64,000 bases of DNA. Source: Helianthus annuus (taxonomy: Eukaryota > Streptophyta > Magnoliopsida > Asterales > Asteraceae). Below are positions 21,229 through 35,000 of this stretch, piece by piece. The stretch spans positions 31,328,058 to 31,392,057 of the forward strand of contig NC_035436.2 in assembly GCF_002127325.2 (NCBI RefSeq), in the 5' to 3' direction. How positions within the stretch are numbered: the stretch's first letter is position 1; the number at the start of each line of letters is the position of its first letter. The position numbers and the translations under genes were made by a program. Under the pieces are notes generated by a model, which worked only from the letters and a program-made list of their open reading frames with translations, was not told the origin of the DNA and ran no database searches.

Positions 21229-24200
21229 TGTTACACCCTAACACGTTTAACCTTAAAAATGACGCAGCGGAAAAAGAGCTTTAAAATTTCTTTCCTTATT
21301 AACGACATTACTTTCACGAAGGTTCCAAATTCTGAAAATGTTAAACGTTCTATAAAAGAATTCACAATATTCATACTAAAATTTAGATTTCTAGACATTA
21401 TATACTTCAACTATGTGACCGATCTATCCGTACAATCCTTGCTCTTGACTCGATCTACGTCCGCTTCACTTCCTTAGCAGCAGAAGAAGTCCGTGTTGTA
21501 CCTGTGGGCATCACATACAACTTAGCCATTAGTCGATGACAACATCATATAACATTAATCTCAAATAATAAAAGATTGAATAACGTTCGATAATGTAACT
21601 TGATCCATTCGAATAACCCTTCTCCTTCTCTTGTTCCGGGTTCGGCTTAAATTTCATAAGAATCCGATGTACTCATTCCTGCATTACATACCGACCTCAA
21701 ACGCATAATTAGTAACGTTAAAATTCTAACATATCAATTCATGCATACATACGTACTTACATACAAACATACATACACATCTGCTTACATACATACCTTT
21801 CCTACAACCTTACTTACGTGCATACACTCATACATGTCTTTACACATACATATATACACAACTACATACGTACATACCTTTCCAACATCTTTACATAATC
21901 ATACAATATTTACATGGGTCTTAGACTTAGGTTTACAACTCATAAGCGTCAAGGGAACACTCGAAATCATGATTGGAAGGCTCGCCATAGACCACGGGTA
22001 ATATACCGAAGCCTACGATGCATAAATAACATAAATAACTAAATTTCAGCCTTTTGGACATGGGGAGGGCGTCGGCGACGACCCTAGGGGTCGTAGGCGA
22101 CGGCCCTTGCATTTACACGTAGCCAAAAACCTCCGTAGGCAGCAAAATAACCCGTCAGCAAAAACTGACTTTCCAGGGGTCGTAGGCGACGGCCTATTTG
22201 GGCGTAGGCTACGGCCTCTCGAAAATCAGTTTTCCTGCTGTGTTGTTTTCGTCGTTCGAACGCACTAAAACTCGCATAACTTTTGAACCGTTTACCCGTT
22301 TAATCTCCCGCTTCTTCCTACATGCTTGTAAATTCACATTCTATCCTATGAACTTGAAATCCAACATCCGGTTTAAGGAAAATATTCACTTAAAGCTCTC
22401 GGCTCATTACCTTTTTACAAGTTTTGACCCGTTTATGCATTTACCAACATAACTTGCTTATTTGACCCAAATTTTCCGGAAACCTTATGATTTCAATATT
22501 ACCTATCATAAAGATTAAATCCTTGGATGCCTTGCATCCTCTTAACCTATTTTCGCTCAAAAGCTTATTTTGACCCATTAAGGGTATTTGCGCATTTTAA
22601 GATCTATGACTAACAAAAACCATACTTCTCAATTTCACACTTGTCTAAAACATTTCACTTATCAAACAACGTATTTCTAAACAATTTCGAAGCTTGTTTA
22701 CCCGATATACCCATCGAGGGCGTTTTGGTCAACTTTGTTTCATCCTTTGCAACAAAGGACTATCCTTTGCAACAAAGGACTCCATCCATTTCTAAACAAT
22801 TCCTACGGCTTAACCATGACTCTAATCACACTTACCTGGATCGGGTCAAAGCTATGACCCGTCATAATGCTTATCTGCTTAATTGCTAATTAATAGCAAT
22901 GCAAATCCTTTCACCATTCATCCTGTGAATACATAGTACTTAACAAAACAATCATTAGTCCCCATTGCCAAATGGTGATATCTTCACCATTGTCCGAATT
23001 GGTCTTAAAAGACAATTTCATCCTTATGGGGTTGTAATTAGTCATTATTCCTCCCTTGTAACTTATTTCTTCATTAACTCATAGTCAAAGTTACCATAAT
23101 ACCCTTTTTACCCTTTTTAACCCTCAAACTTAGTTTCTTGACATGGTCACATGTTCCGACCCGTGTCAAGCTTGTCGAAACATTATTCTTGATATATTGG
23201 GTTATCATGCTCTTAATCTATACTATGAATAAATATTCTACAAAAAAGGTGTAAGCTTTACTTACCTTGCATCCGAGTACGCTTCCCGTGCACATAAGTT
23301 CCATTTGACTCGCTTCTTTCCCAAGCTTCCATGTCGCTTACCAAGCATCAACTATCATATATCATTCTCAAGATAGTTAGCTTATTTATCATTCATCACA
23401 ACCTTTTCATTACACCGATCTTATGTGGAATTTATCCCTCAACCTTATAACATGCTAATCTATCATTTCTTATCCGATTTCTTTAAACATTCACACACAT
23501 GTTTGATTCTAAACATCATTAACATAAGTAAATCATCAATTTACATCACATTATCTAAAACCCACTTCACTACTACATTATTAATCACTTACTAGTGATC
23601 TAAACTTAAGTTCTTCATAATATTATCATGCCTTTGGTGTATGTACTACCTTCTAAACATAAGGTACAACTAGTTCATGCACAATCTCCTAATCTCATAC
23701 AAAATTCACCAAATTCCACTTCCTAATCAACACGAATCATTCATGCATAAACATCAAACATACTAGTATTACATTTCTTTTAACTCCTCTTACAAGAACC
23801 CATCATGCAAATCAAAATACATCAATATTAAGCAAAATTGGACATGGATGATTCACCCATGTCATCATCTTCATCATAACAAATGAGTTTCATCCAAAAA
23901 CATCAAATTAACCAAAATCATGCATAACCCATATCCAATATGACGATTCTAACACACACCCATTCTCAATTTCATACAAATTCGCGATTTACATCAAAAC
24001 CCACTTCGTGAAAGATCACCAATCTAACTTCTAATACATACCTTACGATCCCCTTGTGATGGTGATCATTATTCCATGTTTATTTGCGAATTTGAGCCTT
24101 GAATCATCCCTTGATTTGAAGCTTTTGAAGAATTAGGGCTTGGCTCCTATGGAGCCCCTTCTGATCGTTCCAGAACACACACGAGATGTGTGTGTTTGTG

Positions 24201-24380
24201 TGTGTTTTTATTAATTTAAAACATAACTTTCCCCTTGTCCATCTTTGGTCCCTCAAGTTTATACCTTTGCTTGTTTTGCTAAACATTTGACTAGATATAA
24301 TAACCTAGTTATTACATTCTATTTTATTAGACATGGGGTCTTACTAACAATTTTAATAATTCGAGTTTTGGGGCGTTACA
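21229..24380 (-). repeat. LARD LTR1
   Basis: 3152 bp. Contains a TACA-rich low-complexity block (about 21740-21890), a GC-rich block of GTCGTAGGCGACGGCC units (about 22060-22210) and a tandem pair of CCTTTGCAACAAAGG palindromes (about 22745-22780). These recur in every LTR copy. No coding sequence; short open frames here repeat in all copies and have no domain. Confidence 0.9.
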
Positions 24381-24399
24381 GGTCTACCCCCCTTAAATG

Positions 24400-24419
24400 A
24401 GGTTTCGTCCCCGAAACCT
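24400..24419 (-). other. Hairpin before LARD PPT (internal 1)
   Basis: Element strand: stem AGGTTTCG / CGAAACCT, loop GGGA, 19 nt from the LTR boundary, followed by AAGGGGGG. Equivalent copies are at 29545-29564 and 44886-44905. Confidence 0.8.
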
Positions 24420-25339
24420 TCCTTATTCAAATCAAACCAATTCTACTCTTACCCCTTTCAAGTTGTTCATTCACAATACTTATGTAAGACTCTATTCGAG
24501 AGCTCTTATTAGTGTCCTTCATTTCATATTGCTAGTTTCTAGCACATATCATCCCTAACATTTCATTCATTGAACTTAATCCAAAAGTATACAATCCTTA
24601 CTTGTATTGATTTTAAGTTTACGGCTTGTCTCTAGCTTCCTATTTAAGCATATTACCTTCATATATCGAAATAAATCGATTTATTTCATTCTACTCATAC
24701 ATCATGTACAATCTTTCATTTTATTCGCTTTGAGACATCCTTAGCATCCCATTACTAATGTTACTTCTAATTATCTTAATGTTCATACGAGAGGTCAACA
24801 TATCATCATAGGCATACTATAATCATTTATTTACATCAATACTTACTCATAATCACAAGCTAAACATCTTACTAACCTTGACTTCGTCGTGTATGCCAAC
24901 GGTTTGTGGCCCGAGTCGGCCCATTTCTTCATGGGTTCATGTAATACTTACATTGATTGCTTCCATTGATTTTTTGAGCACCCGCCTATGCGCATTCTTT
25001 CAACAATGCCTTGTTCAAATGAACATGGCCAACAAGCCCAACATCAAAATTAGCACTTTCCATCGATACTCGTCATTATTACTTTTTCTCCATACTTATT
25101 TTATTTGGGGTTTTAAATGCTCCTAATTCTTTTATTCTTAAAATTATTTCATTAACCTTTTTGCAGAAATTCCCCTTCCCGGCCATACTTAAGTTATCGT
25201 TCGGGTTGTATCCCGTCATTCATTCCGACTCACACGAGTCAATTAACAATGTATCTAATATGTGGCTTAATCAAAATTTTCTTTTCTTAACTCAATTTTT
25301 AAGTTCGCATATCATTTATGGTCATTCCTTCGTCCTTAA

Positions 25340-25743
25340 ATCCGTCTCGCGGATTCATATTTTTGCATTCATACATTTCATTTCTTGAATCCGTCTTGCG
25401 GATTCAAGCATTGCATTCACATCTTTCATTCTTTGAGTCCGTCTCGCGGATTCAAGCATTGCATTCATACATTTCATTCCTTGAATCCGTCTTGCGGATT
25501 CAAGCATTGCATTCATACATTTCATTCCTTGAATCCGTCTTGCGGATTCAAGCATTGCATTCATACATTTCATTCCTTGAATCCGTCTTGCGGATTCAAG
25601 CATTGCATTCATACATTTCATTCCTTGAATCCGTCTTGCGGATTCAAGCATTGCATTCACATCTTTCATTCTTTGAGTCCGTCTAGCGGATTCAAACATT
25701 GCATTCATACATTGTTGATCCGTACCATCTTACAGATTCAACA
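25340..25743. repeat. 48 bp hairpin repeat array, internal 1 (8 units)
   Basis: Eight occurrences of the CCGTCT-centred unit. The typical unit contains TTGAATCCG / CGGATTCAA arms around TCTTG. Because 48 is a multiple of three and no stops occur, the array is open in several frames on both strands; these frames are artefacts. Confidence 0.9.
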
Positions 25744-26357
25744 TTCTTCATTCTTATCATTCACACTTTTCATTCTTACATAGTACTCTTAATCTCCCGA
25801 GAGTCTTATTACTCATTTCACCCACACGCCCCCCAGCTACCTAATTCTAACGGACATACCTGTGACAACTATCACGGTCTCACGAACGTCATATGTTTCT
25901 TGTGTACTGGCCGGGTACACAATCCACATACTAGTTTTGTGTCTTCGTGTAATCACCACCTTATGTCCGTAGAATTAAGTTTCGGCACGTGTACACTTCT
26001 AAAACTTCCTTACCATACCATTATTATATTTCATTTAAAATTTTCTTTCACTTGCTTAATTATATACCATTTCATGCACCCATAAGCTAAATCTACGTAC
26101 CTTGGTCAATATGTCATATTACATACCTTGGTGCCGGCGCTAGACCGCATTTACAGACCATCCCTTCCCAGCAATCATGCTGACCTTACACATAACATAC
26201 TGTTAGTTATCCTCAAATGCATACTTAAGCATATACTTACATTGGCTTCTACCCTTAGATCTTGATCGAGTCTTGGATTGTATGGGTCCTTATCACAAGA
26301 GCACACATGTTTGAGTTCAAGTATTTACCTCCTCATACTTGATTTCCTTCAAACCAG

Positions 26358-26370
26358 GGCTCTGATACCA
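26358..26370 (-). promoter_or_regulatory. LARD PBS, initiator Met tRNA (internal 1)
   Basis: TGGTATCAGAGCC on the minus strand, 3 nt from LTR2. Also intact at 31551-31563 and 46796-46808. Confidence 0.9.
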
Positions 26371-26373
26371 ACT

Positions 26374-29300
26374 TGTTACACCCTAACACGTTTAACCTTA
26401 AAAATGACGCAGCGGAAAAAGAGCTTTAAAATTTCTTTCCTTATTAACGACATTACTTTCACGAAGGTTTCAAATTCTGAAAATGTTAAACGTTCTATAA
26501 AAGAGTTCACAATATTCATATTAAAATTTAGATTTCTAGACATTATATACTTCAACTATGTGACCGATCTATCCGTACAATCCTTGCTCTTGACTCGATC
26601 TACGTCCGCTTCACTTCCTTAGCAGCAGAAGAAGTCCGTGTAGTACCTGTGGGCATCACATACAACTTAGCCATTAGTCGATGACAACATCATATAACAT
26701 TAATCTCAAATAATAAAAGATTGAATAACGTTCGATAATGTAACTTGATCCATTCGAATAACCCGTCTCCTTCTCTTGTTCCGGGTTCGGCTTAAATTTC
26801 ATAAGAATCCGATGTACTCATTCCTGCATTACATACCGACCTCAAACGCATAATTAGTAACGTTAAAATTCTAACATATCAATTCATGCATACATACGTA
26901 CTTACATACAAACATACATACACATCTGCATACATACATACCTTTCCTACAACCTTACTTACGTGCATACACTCATACATGTCTTTACACATACATATAT
27001 ACACAACTACATACGTACATACCTTTCCAACATCTTTACATAATCATACAATATTTACATGGGTCTTAGACTTAGGTTTACAACTCATAAGCGTCAAGGG
27101 AACACTCGAAATCATGATTGGAAGGCTCGCCATAGACCACGGGTAATATACCGAAGCCTACGATGCATAAATAACATAAATAACTAAATTTAAGCCTTTT
27201 GGACATGGGGAGGGCGTCGGCGACGACCCTAGGGGTCGTAGGCGACGGCCCTTGCATTTACACGTAGCCAAAAACCTCCGTAGGCAGCAAAATAACCCGT
27301 CAGCAAAAACTGACTTTCCAGGGGTCGTCGGCGACGGCCTATTTGGGCGTAGGCTACGGCCTCTCGAAAATCAGTTTTCCTGCTGTGTTGTTTTCGTCGT
27401 TCGAACGCACTAAAACTCGCATAACTTTTGAACCGTTTACCCGTTTAATCTCCCGCTTCTTCCTACATGCTTGTAAATTCACATTCTATCCTATAAACTT
27501 GAAATCCAACATCTGGTTTAAGGAAAATATTCACTTAAAGCTCTCGGCTCATTACCTTTTTACAAGTTTTGACCCGTTTATGCATTTACCAACATAACTT
27601 GCTTATTTGACCCAAATTTTCCGGAAACCTTATGATTTCAATATTACCTATCATAAAGATTAAATCCTTGGATGCCTTGCATCCTCTTAACCTATTTTCG
27701 CTCAAAAGCTTATTTTGACCCATTAAGGGTATTTGCGCATTTTAAGATCTATGACTAACAAAAACCATACTTCTCAATTTCACACTTGTCTAAAACATTT
27801 CACTTATCAAACAACGTATTTCTAAACAATTTCGAAGCTTGTTTACCCGATATACCCATCGAGGGCGTTTTGGTCAACTTTGTTTCATCCTTTGCAACAA
27901 AGGACTATCCTTTGCAACAAAGGACTCCATCCATTTCTAAACAATTCCTACGGCTTAACCATGACTCTAATCACACTTACCTGGATCGGGTCAAAGCTAT
28001 GACCCGTCATAATGCTTATCTGCTTAATTGCTAATTAATAGCAATGCAAATCCTTTCACCATTCATCCTGTGAATACATAGTACTTAACAAAACAATCAT
28101 TAGTCGCCATTGCCAAATGGTGATATCTTCACCATTGTCCGAATTGGTCTTAAAAGACAATTTCATCCTTATGGGGTTGTAATTAGTCATTATTCCTCCC
28201 TTGTAACTTATTTCTTCATTAACTCATAGTCAAAGTTACCATAATACCCTTTTTACCCTTTTTAACCCTCAAACTTAGTTTCTTGACATGGTCACATGTT
28301 CCGACCCGTGTCAAGCTTGTCGAAACATTATTCTTGATATATTGGGTTATCATGCTCTTAATCTATACTATGAATAAATATTCTACAAAAAAGGTGTAAG
28401 CTTTACTTACCTTGCATCCGAGTACGCTTCCCGTGCACATAAGTTCCATTTGACTCGCTTCTTTCCCAAGCTTCCATGTCGCTTACCAAGCATCAACTAT
28501 CATATATCATTCTCAAGATAGTTAGCTTATTTATCATTCATCACAACCTTTTCATTACACCGATCTTATGTGGAATTTATCCCTCAACCTTATAACATGC
28601 TAATCTATCATTTCTTATCCGATTTCTTTAAACATTCACACACATGTTTGATTCTAAACATCATTAACATAAGTAAATCATCAATTTACATCACATTATC
28701 TAAAACCCACTTCACTACTACATTATTAATCACTTACTAGTGATCTAAACTTAAGTTCTTCATAATATTATCATGCCTTTGGTGTATGTACTACCTTCTA
28801 AACATAAGGTACAACTAGTTCATGCACAATCTCCTAATCTCATACAAAATTCACCAAATTCCACTTCCTAATCAACACGAATCATTCATGCATAAACATC
28901 AAACATACTAGTATTACATTTCTTTTAACTCCTCTTACAAGAACCCATCATGCAAATCAAAATACATCAATATTAAGCAAAATTGGACATGGATGATTCA
29001 CCCATGTCATCATCTTCATCATAACAAATGAGTTTCATCCAAAAACATCAAATTAACCTAAATCATGCATAACCCATATCCAATATGACGATTCTAACAC
29101 ACACCCATTCTCAATTTCATACAAATTCGCGATTTACATCAAAACCCACTTCGTGAAAGATCACCAATCTAACTTCTAATACATACCTTACGATCCCCTT
29201 GTGATGGTGATCATTATTCCATGTTTATTTGCGAATTTGAGCCATGAATCATCCCTTGATTTGAAGCTTTTGAAGAATTAGGGCTTGGCTCCTATGGAGC

Positions 29301-29525
29301 CCCTTCTGATCGTTCCAGAACACACACGAGATGTGTGTGTTTGTGTGTGTTTTTATTAATTTAAAACATAACTTTCCCCTTGTCCATCTTTGGTCCCTCA
29401 AGTTTATACCTTTGCTTGTTTTGCTAAACATTTGACTAGATATAATAACCTAGTTATTACATTCTATTTTATTAGACATGGGGTCTTACTAACAATTTTA
29501 ATAATTCGAGTTTTGGGGCGTTACA
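26374..29525 (-). repeat. LARD LTR2
   Basis: 3152 bp, same length as LTR1 and nearly identical to it. Confidence 0.9.
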
Positions 29526-31566
29526 GGTCTACCCCCCTTAGATGAGGTTTCGTCCCCGAAACCTTCCTTATTCAAATCAAACCAATTCTACTCTTACCCC
29601 TTTCAAGTTGTTCATTCACAATACTTATGTAAGACTCTATTCGAGAGTTCTTATTAGTGTCCTTCATTTCATATTGCTAGTTTCTAGCACATATCATCCC
29701 TAGCATTTCATTCATTGAACTTAATCCAAAAGTATACAATCCTTACTTGTATTGATTTTAAGTTTACGGCTTGTCTCTAGCTTCCTATTTAAGCATATTA
29801 CCTTCATATATCGAAATAAATCGATTTATTTCATTCTACTCATACATCATGTACAATCTTTCATTTTATTCGCTTTGAGACATCCTTAGCATCCCATTAC
29901 TAATGTTACTTCTAATTATCTTAATGTTCATACGAGAGGTCAACATATCATCATAGGCATACTATAATCATTTATTTACATCAATACTTACTCATAATCA
30001 CAAGCTAAACATCTTACTAACCTTGACTTCGTCGTGTATGCCAACGGTTTGTGGCCCGAGTCGGCCCGTTTCTTCATGGGTTCATGTAATACTTACATTG
30101 ATTGCTTCCATTGATTTTTTGTGCACCCGCCTATGCGCATTCTTTCAACAATGCCTTGTTCAAATGAACATGGCCAACAAGCCCAACATCAAAATTAGCA
30201 CTTTCCATCGATACTCGTCATTATTACTTTTTCTCCATACTTATTTTATTTGGGGTTTTAAATGCTCCTAATTCTTTTATTCTTAAAATTATTTCATTAA
30301 CCTTTTTGCAGAACTTCCCCTTCCCGGCCATACTTAAGTTATCGTTCGGGTTGTATCCCGTCATTCATTCCGACTCACACGAGTCAATTAACAATGTATC
30401 TAATATGTGGCTTAATCAAAATTTTCTTTTCTTAACTCAATTTTTAAGTTCGCATATCATTTATGGTCATTCCTTCGTCCTTAAATCCGTCTCGCGGATT
30501 CATATTTTTGCATTCATACATTTCATTTCTTGAATCCGTCTTGCGGATTCAAGCATTGCATTCACATCTTTCATTCTTTGAGTCCGTCTCGCGGATTCAA
30601 GCATTGCATTCATACATTTCATTCCTTGAATCCGTCTTGCGGATTCAAGCATTGCATTCATACATTTCATTCCTTGAATCCGTCTTGCGGATTCAAGCAT
30701 TGCATTCATACATTTCATTCCTTGAATCCGTCTTGCGGATTCAAGCATTGCATTCATACATTTCATTCCTTGAATCCGTCTTGCGGATTCAAGCATTGCA
30801 TTCATACATTTCATTCCTTGAATCCGTCTTGCGGATTCAAGCATTGCATTCACATCTTTCATTCTTTGAGTCCGTCTAGCGGATTCAAACATTGCATTCA
30901 TACATTGTTGATCCGTACCGTCTTACAGATTCAACATTCTTCATTCTTATCATTCACACTTTTCATTCTTACATAGTACTCTTAATCTCCCGAGAGTCTT
31001 ATTACTCATTTCACCCACACGCCCACCAGCTACCTAATTCTAACGGACATACCTGTGACAACTATCACGGTCTCACGAACGTCATATGTTTCTTGTGTAC
31101 TGGCCGGGTACACAATCCACATACTAGTTTTGTGTCTTCGTGTAATCACCACCTTATGTCCGTAGAATTAAGTTTCGGCACGTGTACACTTCTAAAACTT
31201 CCTTACCATACCATTATTATATTTCATTTAAAATTTTCTTTCACTTGCTTAATTATATACCATTTCATGCACCCATAAGCTAAATCTACGTACCTTGGTC
31301 AATATGTCATATTACATACCTTGGTGCCGGCGCTAGACCGCATTTACAGACCATCCCTTCCCAGCAATCATGCTGACCTTACACATAACATACTGTTAGT
31401 TATCCTCAAATGCATACTTAAGCATATACTTACATTGGCTTCTACCCTTAGATCTTGATCGAGTCTTGGATTGTATGGGTCCTTATCACAAGAGCACACA
31501 TGTTTGAGTTCAAGTATTTACCTCCTCATACTTGATTTCCTTCAAACCAGGGCTCTGATACCAACT
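29526..31566 (-). repeat. LARD internal region 2
   Basis: 2041 bp, exactly 48 bp longer than internal 1 owing to one more repeat unit. Hairpin 29545-29564; PBS 31551-31563. Confidence 0.85.
30484..30936. repeat. 48 bp hairpin repeat array, internal 2 (9 units)
   Basis: Same unit as in internal 1, one more copy. Confidence 0.9.
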
Positions 31567-32389
31567 TGTTACACCCTAACACGTTTAACCTTAAAAATGA
31601 CGCAGCGGAAAAAGAGCTTTAAAATTTCTTTCCTTATTAACGACATTACTTTCACGAAGGTTCCAAATTCTGAAAATGTTAAACGTTCTATAAAAGAATT
31701 CACAATATTCATATTAAAATTTAGATTTCTAGACATTATATACTTCAACTATGTGACCGATCTATCCGTACAATCCTTGCTCTTGACTCGATCTACGTCC
31801 GCTTCACTTCCTTAGCAGCAGAAGAAGTCCGTGTAGTACCTGTGGGCATCACATACAACTTAGCCATTAGTCGATGACAACATCATATAACACTAATCTC
31901 AAATAATAAAAGATTGAATAACGTTCGATAATGTAACTTGATCCATTCGAATAACCCTTCTCCTTCTCTTGTTCCGGGTTCGGCTTAAATTTCATAAGAA
32001 TCCGATGTACTCATTCCTGCATTACATACCGACCTCAAACGCATAATTAGTAACGTTAAAATTCTAACATATCAATTCATGCATACATACGTACTTACAT
32101 ACAAACATACATACACATCTGCATACACACATACCTTTCCTACAACCTTATTTACGTGCATACACTCATACATGTCTTTACACATACATATATACACAAC
32201 TACATACGTACATACCTTTCCAACCTCTTTACATAATCATACAATATTTACATGGGTCTTAGACTTAGGTTTACAACTCATAAGCGTCAAGGGAACACTC
32301 GAAATCATGATTGGAAGGCTCGCCATAGACCACGGGTAATATACCGAAGCCTACGATGCATAAATAACATAAATAACTAAATTTCAGCC

Positions 32390-32394
32390 TTTTG
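32390..32394. repeat. TSD TTTTG of element I (left)
   Basis: Matches 42538-42542. Confidence 0.9.
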
Positions 32395-32458
32395 TGTGAC
32401 ACCCCAGGATAACCGGGAAAACCTTACAACTTGACTAGCTTCCTCAGTGAGTGCCATC

Positions 32459-32477
32459 AAATTTCGGGACGAAATTT
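32459..32477 (+). other. Hairpin 2 copy inside element I 5' LTR
   Basis: Stem AAATTTCG / CGAAATTT, loop GGA, followed after 18 nt by TGTGACAACTCG at 32496. Confidence 0.8.
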
Positions 32478-32814
32478 CTTTCAACTTGGGGATGATGTGA
32501 CAACTCGAAATTTAGAACCTTTCGTTGTAACTTGCTTGTACATTATGTGACTAGCTGTCCGGTTAAACTTAATGATAATGTGAACCTTTATGTGATATGT
32601 GCTTTATTATGTGTGCATTGTATGTATATGTGTACGTGTTTTATGTGAACCGAGAACCCAACCCGAGAACCAAGAACCCGACTCGAGACCATGAGGTCTC
32701 GAGTGAATAGTAATCGGTTTTGGGCCTTGGGCCGAGAACCTTTGGCCGGTTGGGCCTTTGGGCCGTGAACCCCCACTCGAAACCCACTAAGGGTGCACAC
32801 ACTTGGAACTTAGC

Positions 32815-32822
32815 TATAAATA
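32815..32822 (+). promoter_or_regulatory. TATA box of element I LTR
   Basis: TATAAATA about 420 nt into the LTR (second copy at 40368-40375). Transcription would start about 30 nt later. That gives a U3 of only ~450 nt and leaves more than 2 kb of R-U5 leader. Confidence 0.65.
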
Positions 32823-33545
32823 CACCACCCTAGTTACTTGTTACCACTTTGTTGAACATTGCACACACACACTCTTCTACTTTTCTCTCTAAGCCTTAAG
32901 AACACAAACACATTTCCAAGACTCTCGGATCCACTCGGTTGACACAAGAAACTCTCGGATTTGGACTTCGGATCGGCACACACACACACATCACCAACCG
33001 GTTAGTATTTTTATGGTTGATTTTTGTTGTGTTTTGTGAATGAATAAATAAGATGATGTTTATGGTTAGAGATTACATGATGTCCTTGATGTTTATGATG
33101 ATTCTAATATGCACAATGTTGATAACCGGTTAACATATGTTAAAAGATGAGTTGTGATATTTTGTGTCTAAATGCTTGATGTTGAAAATAGATTCATTGT
33201 ATGTTAAAAATGAATGATGAAATCGGGTTGCACTTGTGATGAAATCGGACATATATGGAAACCGAGTTGTGTGTTATGTTTAGTGTTTTGATGCTTGTTC
33301 ATAGTTTTGGTTGAATAAGTGATTAATAGGTTATGAACTTGATGAACATAAGTTTGAATATTTGAAGAACACTTTGAATGATAGTTGAAGATTGAAAACC
33401 CTTGTGATTTTGATCCATCTTTGACCCATAGCCTGATTAGGAAAACTGTTAGTGAAATTCTATTGGTCATTTCCGGATTTGGGCCTGATTATATTGTACT
33501 AATGGGACTGATACACCTGCATCAACACGTGAACTTGAAAACGAC

Positions 33546-33805
33546 AGCTTACCGACTCGCAATCACCCGTTGCGACTCGCAACCACAGCGTGATGACTCG
33601 AGACCACGCGGTTGCGACTCGCAACCATAGCAGGACAAGCCGAAACCACAGGTTACGAGTCCCGTTGCGACTCGAGACCTCAGCATGATGAACCGAAACC
33701 ATGGTTGCGACACCGGTTGCGACTCGCAACCATCCATGATTAACACACAGCATGACTCGAGACCATGCTTGCGAGTCCGGTTGCGACTCGAGACCACACT
33801 TTGGG
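33546..33805 (+). repeat. GACTCG palindrome cluster in element I LTR
   Basis: Many copies of TTGCGACTCG and GACTCGAGACC, including two exact palindromes GGTTGCGACTCGCAACC (about 33612 and 33715). Second copy at 41099-41358. Confidence 0.85.
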
Positions 33806-34064
33806 CCTTAGTTAATGGGCCAGACTGATGGGCTTCTGTGTTAACTGCTTTTACGTGTATGGGCCTAAGTAGTTGGGCTGAACTTGTGAACCGTATGTGC
33901 TACTGTTGACTGTTAACTGTTACTGCTAAACGTGCTTGACAAACGTGTTGAACATTTGTGCACTACTTGGTTCGAATCTGATTATACGTGATATCCGTGT
34001 TAGGACGTTATTGACTACTTGCGACTTGATTGACTTTCTGTGATTAACTGCCGAGCAAACCAAG

Positions 34065-34708
34065 GTGAGTTCACACCCTTTACAAAGCATGGGATTCCCT
34101 GGGTTGGGAACGGGGTTAAGGAACGTGGGTTCCTCGTCTACCTTGGGTAGGACGTCAGTGGTTCAGGAATGAAATTCCTCGTCCGGATGGACGGATAAAC
34201 GTACTAGACTAAAACTCTATCACGAAGTCCCTCCTTTTTGTATCGACTAATCGCCGGGCCAATGGCGAGCGGGTCATTAGTTAGATAGCGCTATTTAGGT
34301 CTGACAAGCCTCACACCGTGCCGCAGAGGACGGGCGTGAACTAATGGATCTGTGGCACGTCAATGATGATAGACATTGATGTTTTCAGGGCACATAAACA
34401 TGACTACAGTCAGCAATCGATACGGTAACGAGTCTAGTATACACATGGGGTAGCCCCCACGGCTGGAGAGCCAGATGATGTACATGGGGTAGCCCCCACG
34501 GCCGAAATGCCTGATAACTACATGGGGTAGCCCCCACGGCCGGAGTGCCGGAGTAAACTGGGAACGAACATGTCACGTTTTTTAAACTATGGGGTAACCC
34601 CCACGGCAGGATGCCAGATAAAGTAAACTGTTTTCGAAACAACTAAAACGAACGCCCACCCGTGAACTCACTCAACTAGTTGTTGACTCGTTACTACATG
34701 CTTTGCAG
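34065..34708 (+). other. Putative leader intron in element I LTR
   Basis: Donor CAAG|GTGAGT at 34065 and acceptor TTTGCAG|GA at 34708. Both sites are kept in element II while the sequence between differs strongly. The interval holds four GGGGTAGCCCCCACGGC-type units. Inference only. Confidence 0.4.
34443..34625 (+). repeat. Tandem GGGGTAGCCCCCACGGC units in LTR
   Basis: Four imperfect copies (last reads GGGGTAACCCCCACGGC) at irregular spacing of about 45-80 nt; same in the 3' LTR at 41996-42178. Confidence 0.85.
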
Positions 34709-34987
34709 GACCATAGGTACTCAGTGGGAGCTTGCATGGAGGAGGATCGTTGTGGGACACGGACTGCTACATGCTATGTTAAACTTGAAATTTTTGAACT
34801 TATGTTATAACTTTAAACTTATGCTTCCGCTTGCAACTTAAACTTAATTGTTTTGAAACACCAATCGTAGTGGTTAAACTTTTATGATCATTATATGCTT
34901 GTTCAGTATGATTGGTGGCTGGATCCTGGTCAGTCACGCCTCCAAGCGGTAGTACTCCGCAGGTGGGATTTTGGGGGTGTGACAGAT

Positions 34988-35000
34988 TGGTATCAGAGCC
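34988..35000 (+). promoter_or_regulatory. Element I PBS, initiator Met tRNA
   Basis: TGGTATCAGAGCC, 3 nt after the 5' LTR. Confidence 0.95.

Larger units (their letters stand above)
24381..26373 (-). repeat. LARD internal region 1
   Basis: 1993 bp, non-coding. The PPT side lies at 24381-24399 and the tRNA PBS at 26358-26370. Holds a 48 bp hairpin repeat array. Confidence 0.85.
32395..34984 (+). repeat. Element I 5' LTR
   Basis: Begins TGTGACACCCC and ends GGTGTGACA. A second LTR-like start, TGTGACAACTCG, lies 101 nt inside at 32496. The first ~40 nt repeat the last codons of gag-pol. Confidence 0.93.

Noticed and set aside
25340..25743. Possible CRISPR-like array (regular 48 bp palindromic repeats)
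   Set aside because: Units are directly adjacent with no unique spacers, the context is a plant retrotransposon, and copy number varies by whole units.
25318..25783. Overlapping open frames of 117-132 codons on both strands in the 48 bp array (and its copies near 30500 and 45850)
   Set aside because: The unit is a multiple of three without stops, so several frames stay open by arithmetic. Repetitive peptides, no domain, non-coding element.
32588..34642. Open frames of 70-88 codons in the element I LTRs
   Set aside because: They occur in both LTRs, lie in repeat clusters and have no recognisable domain.
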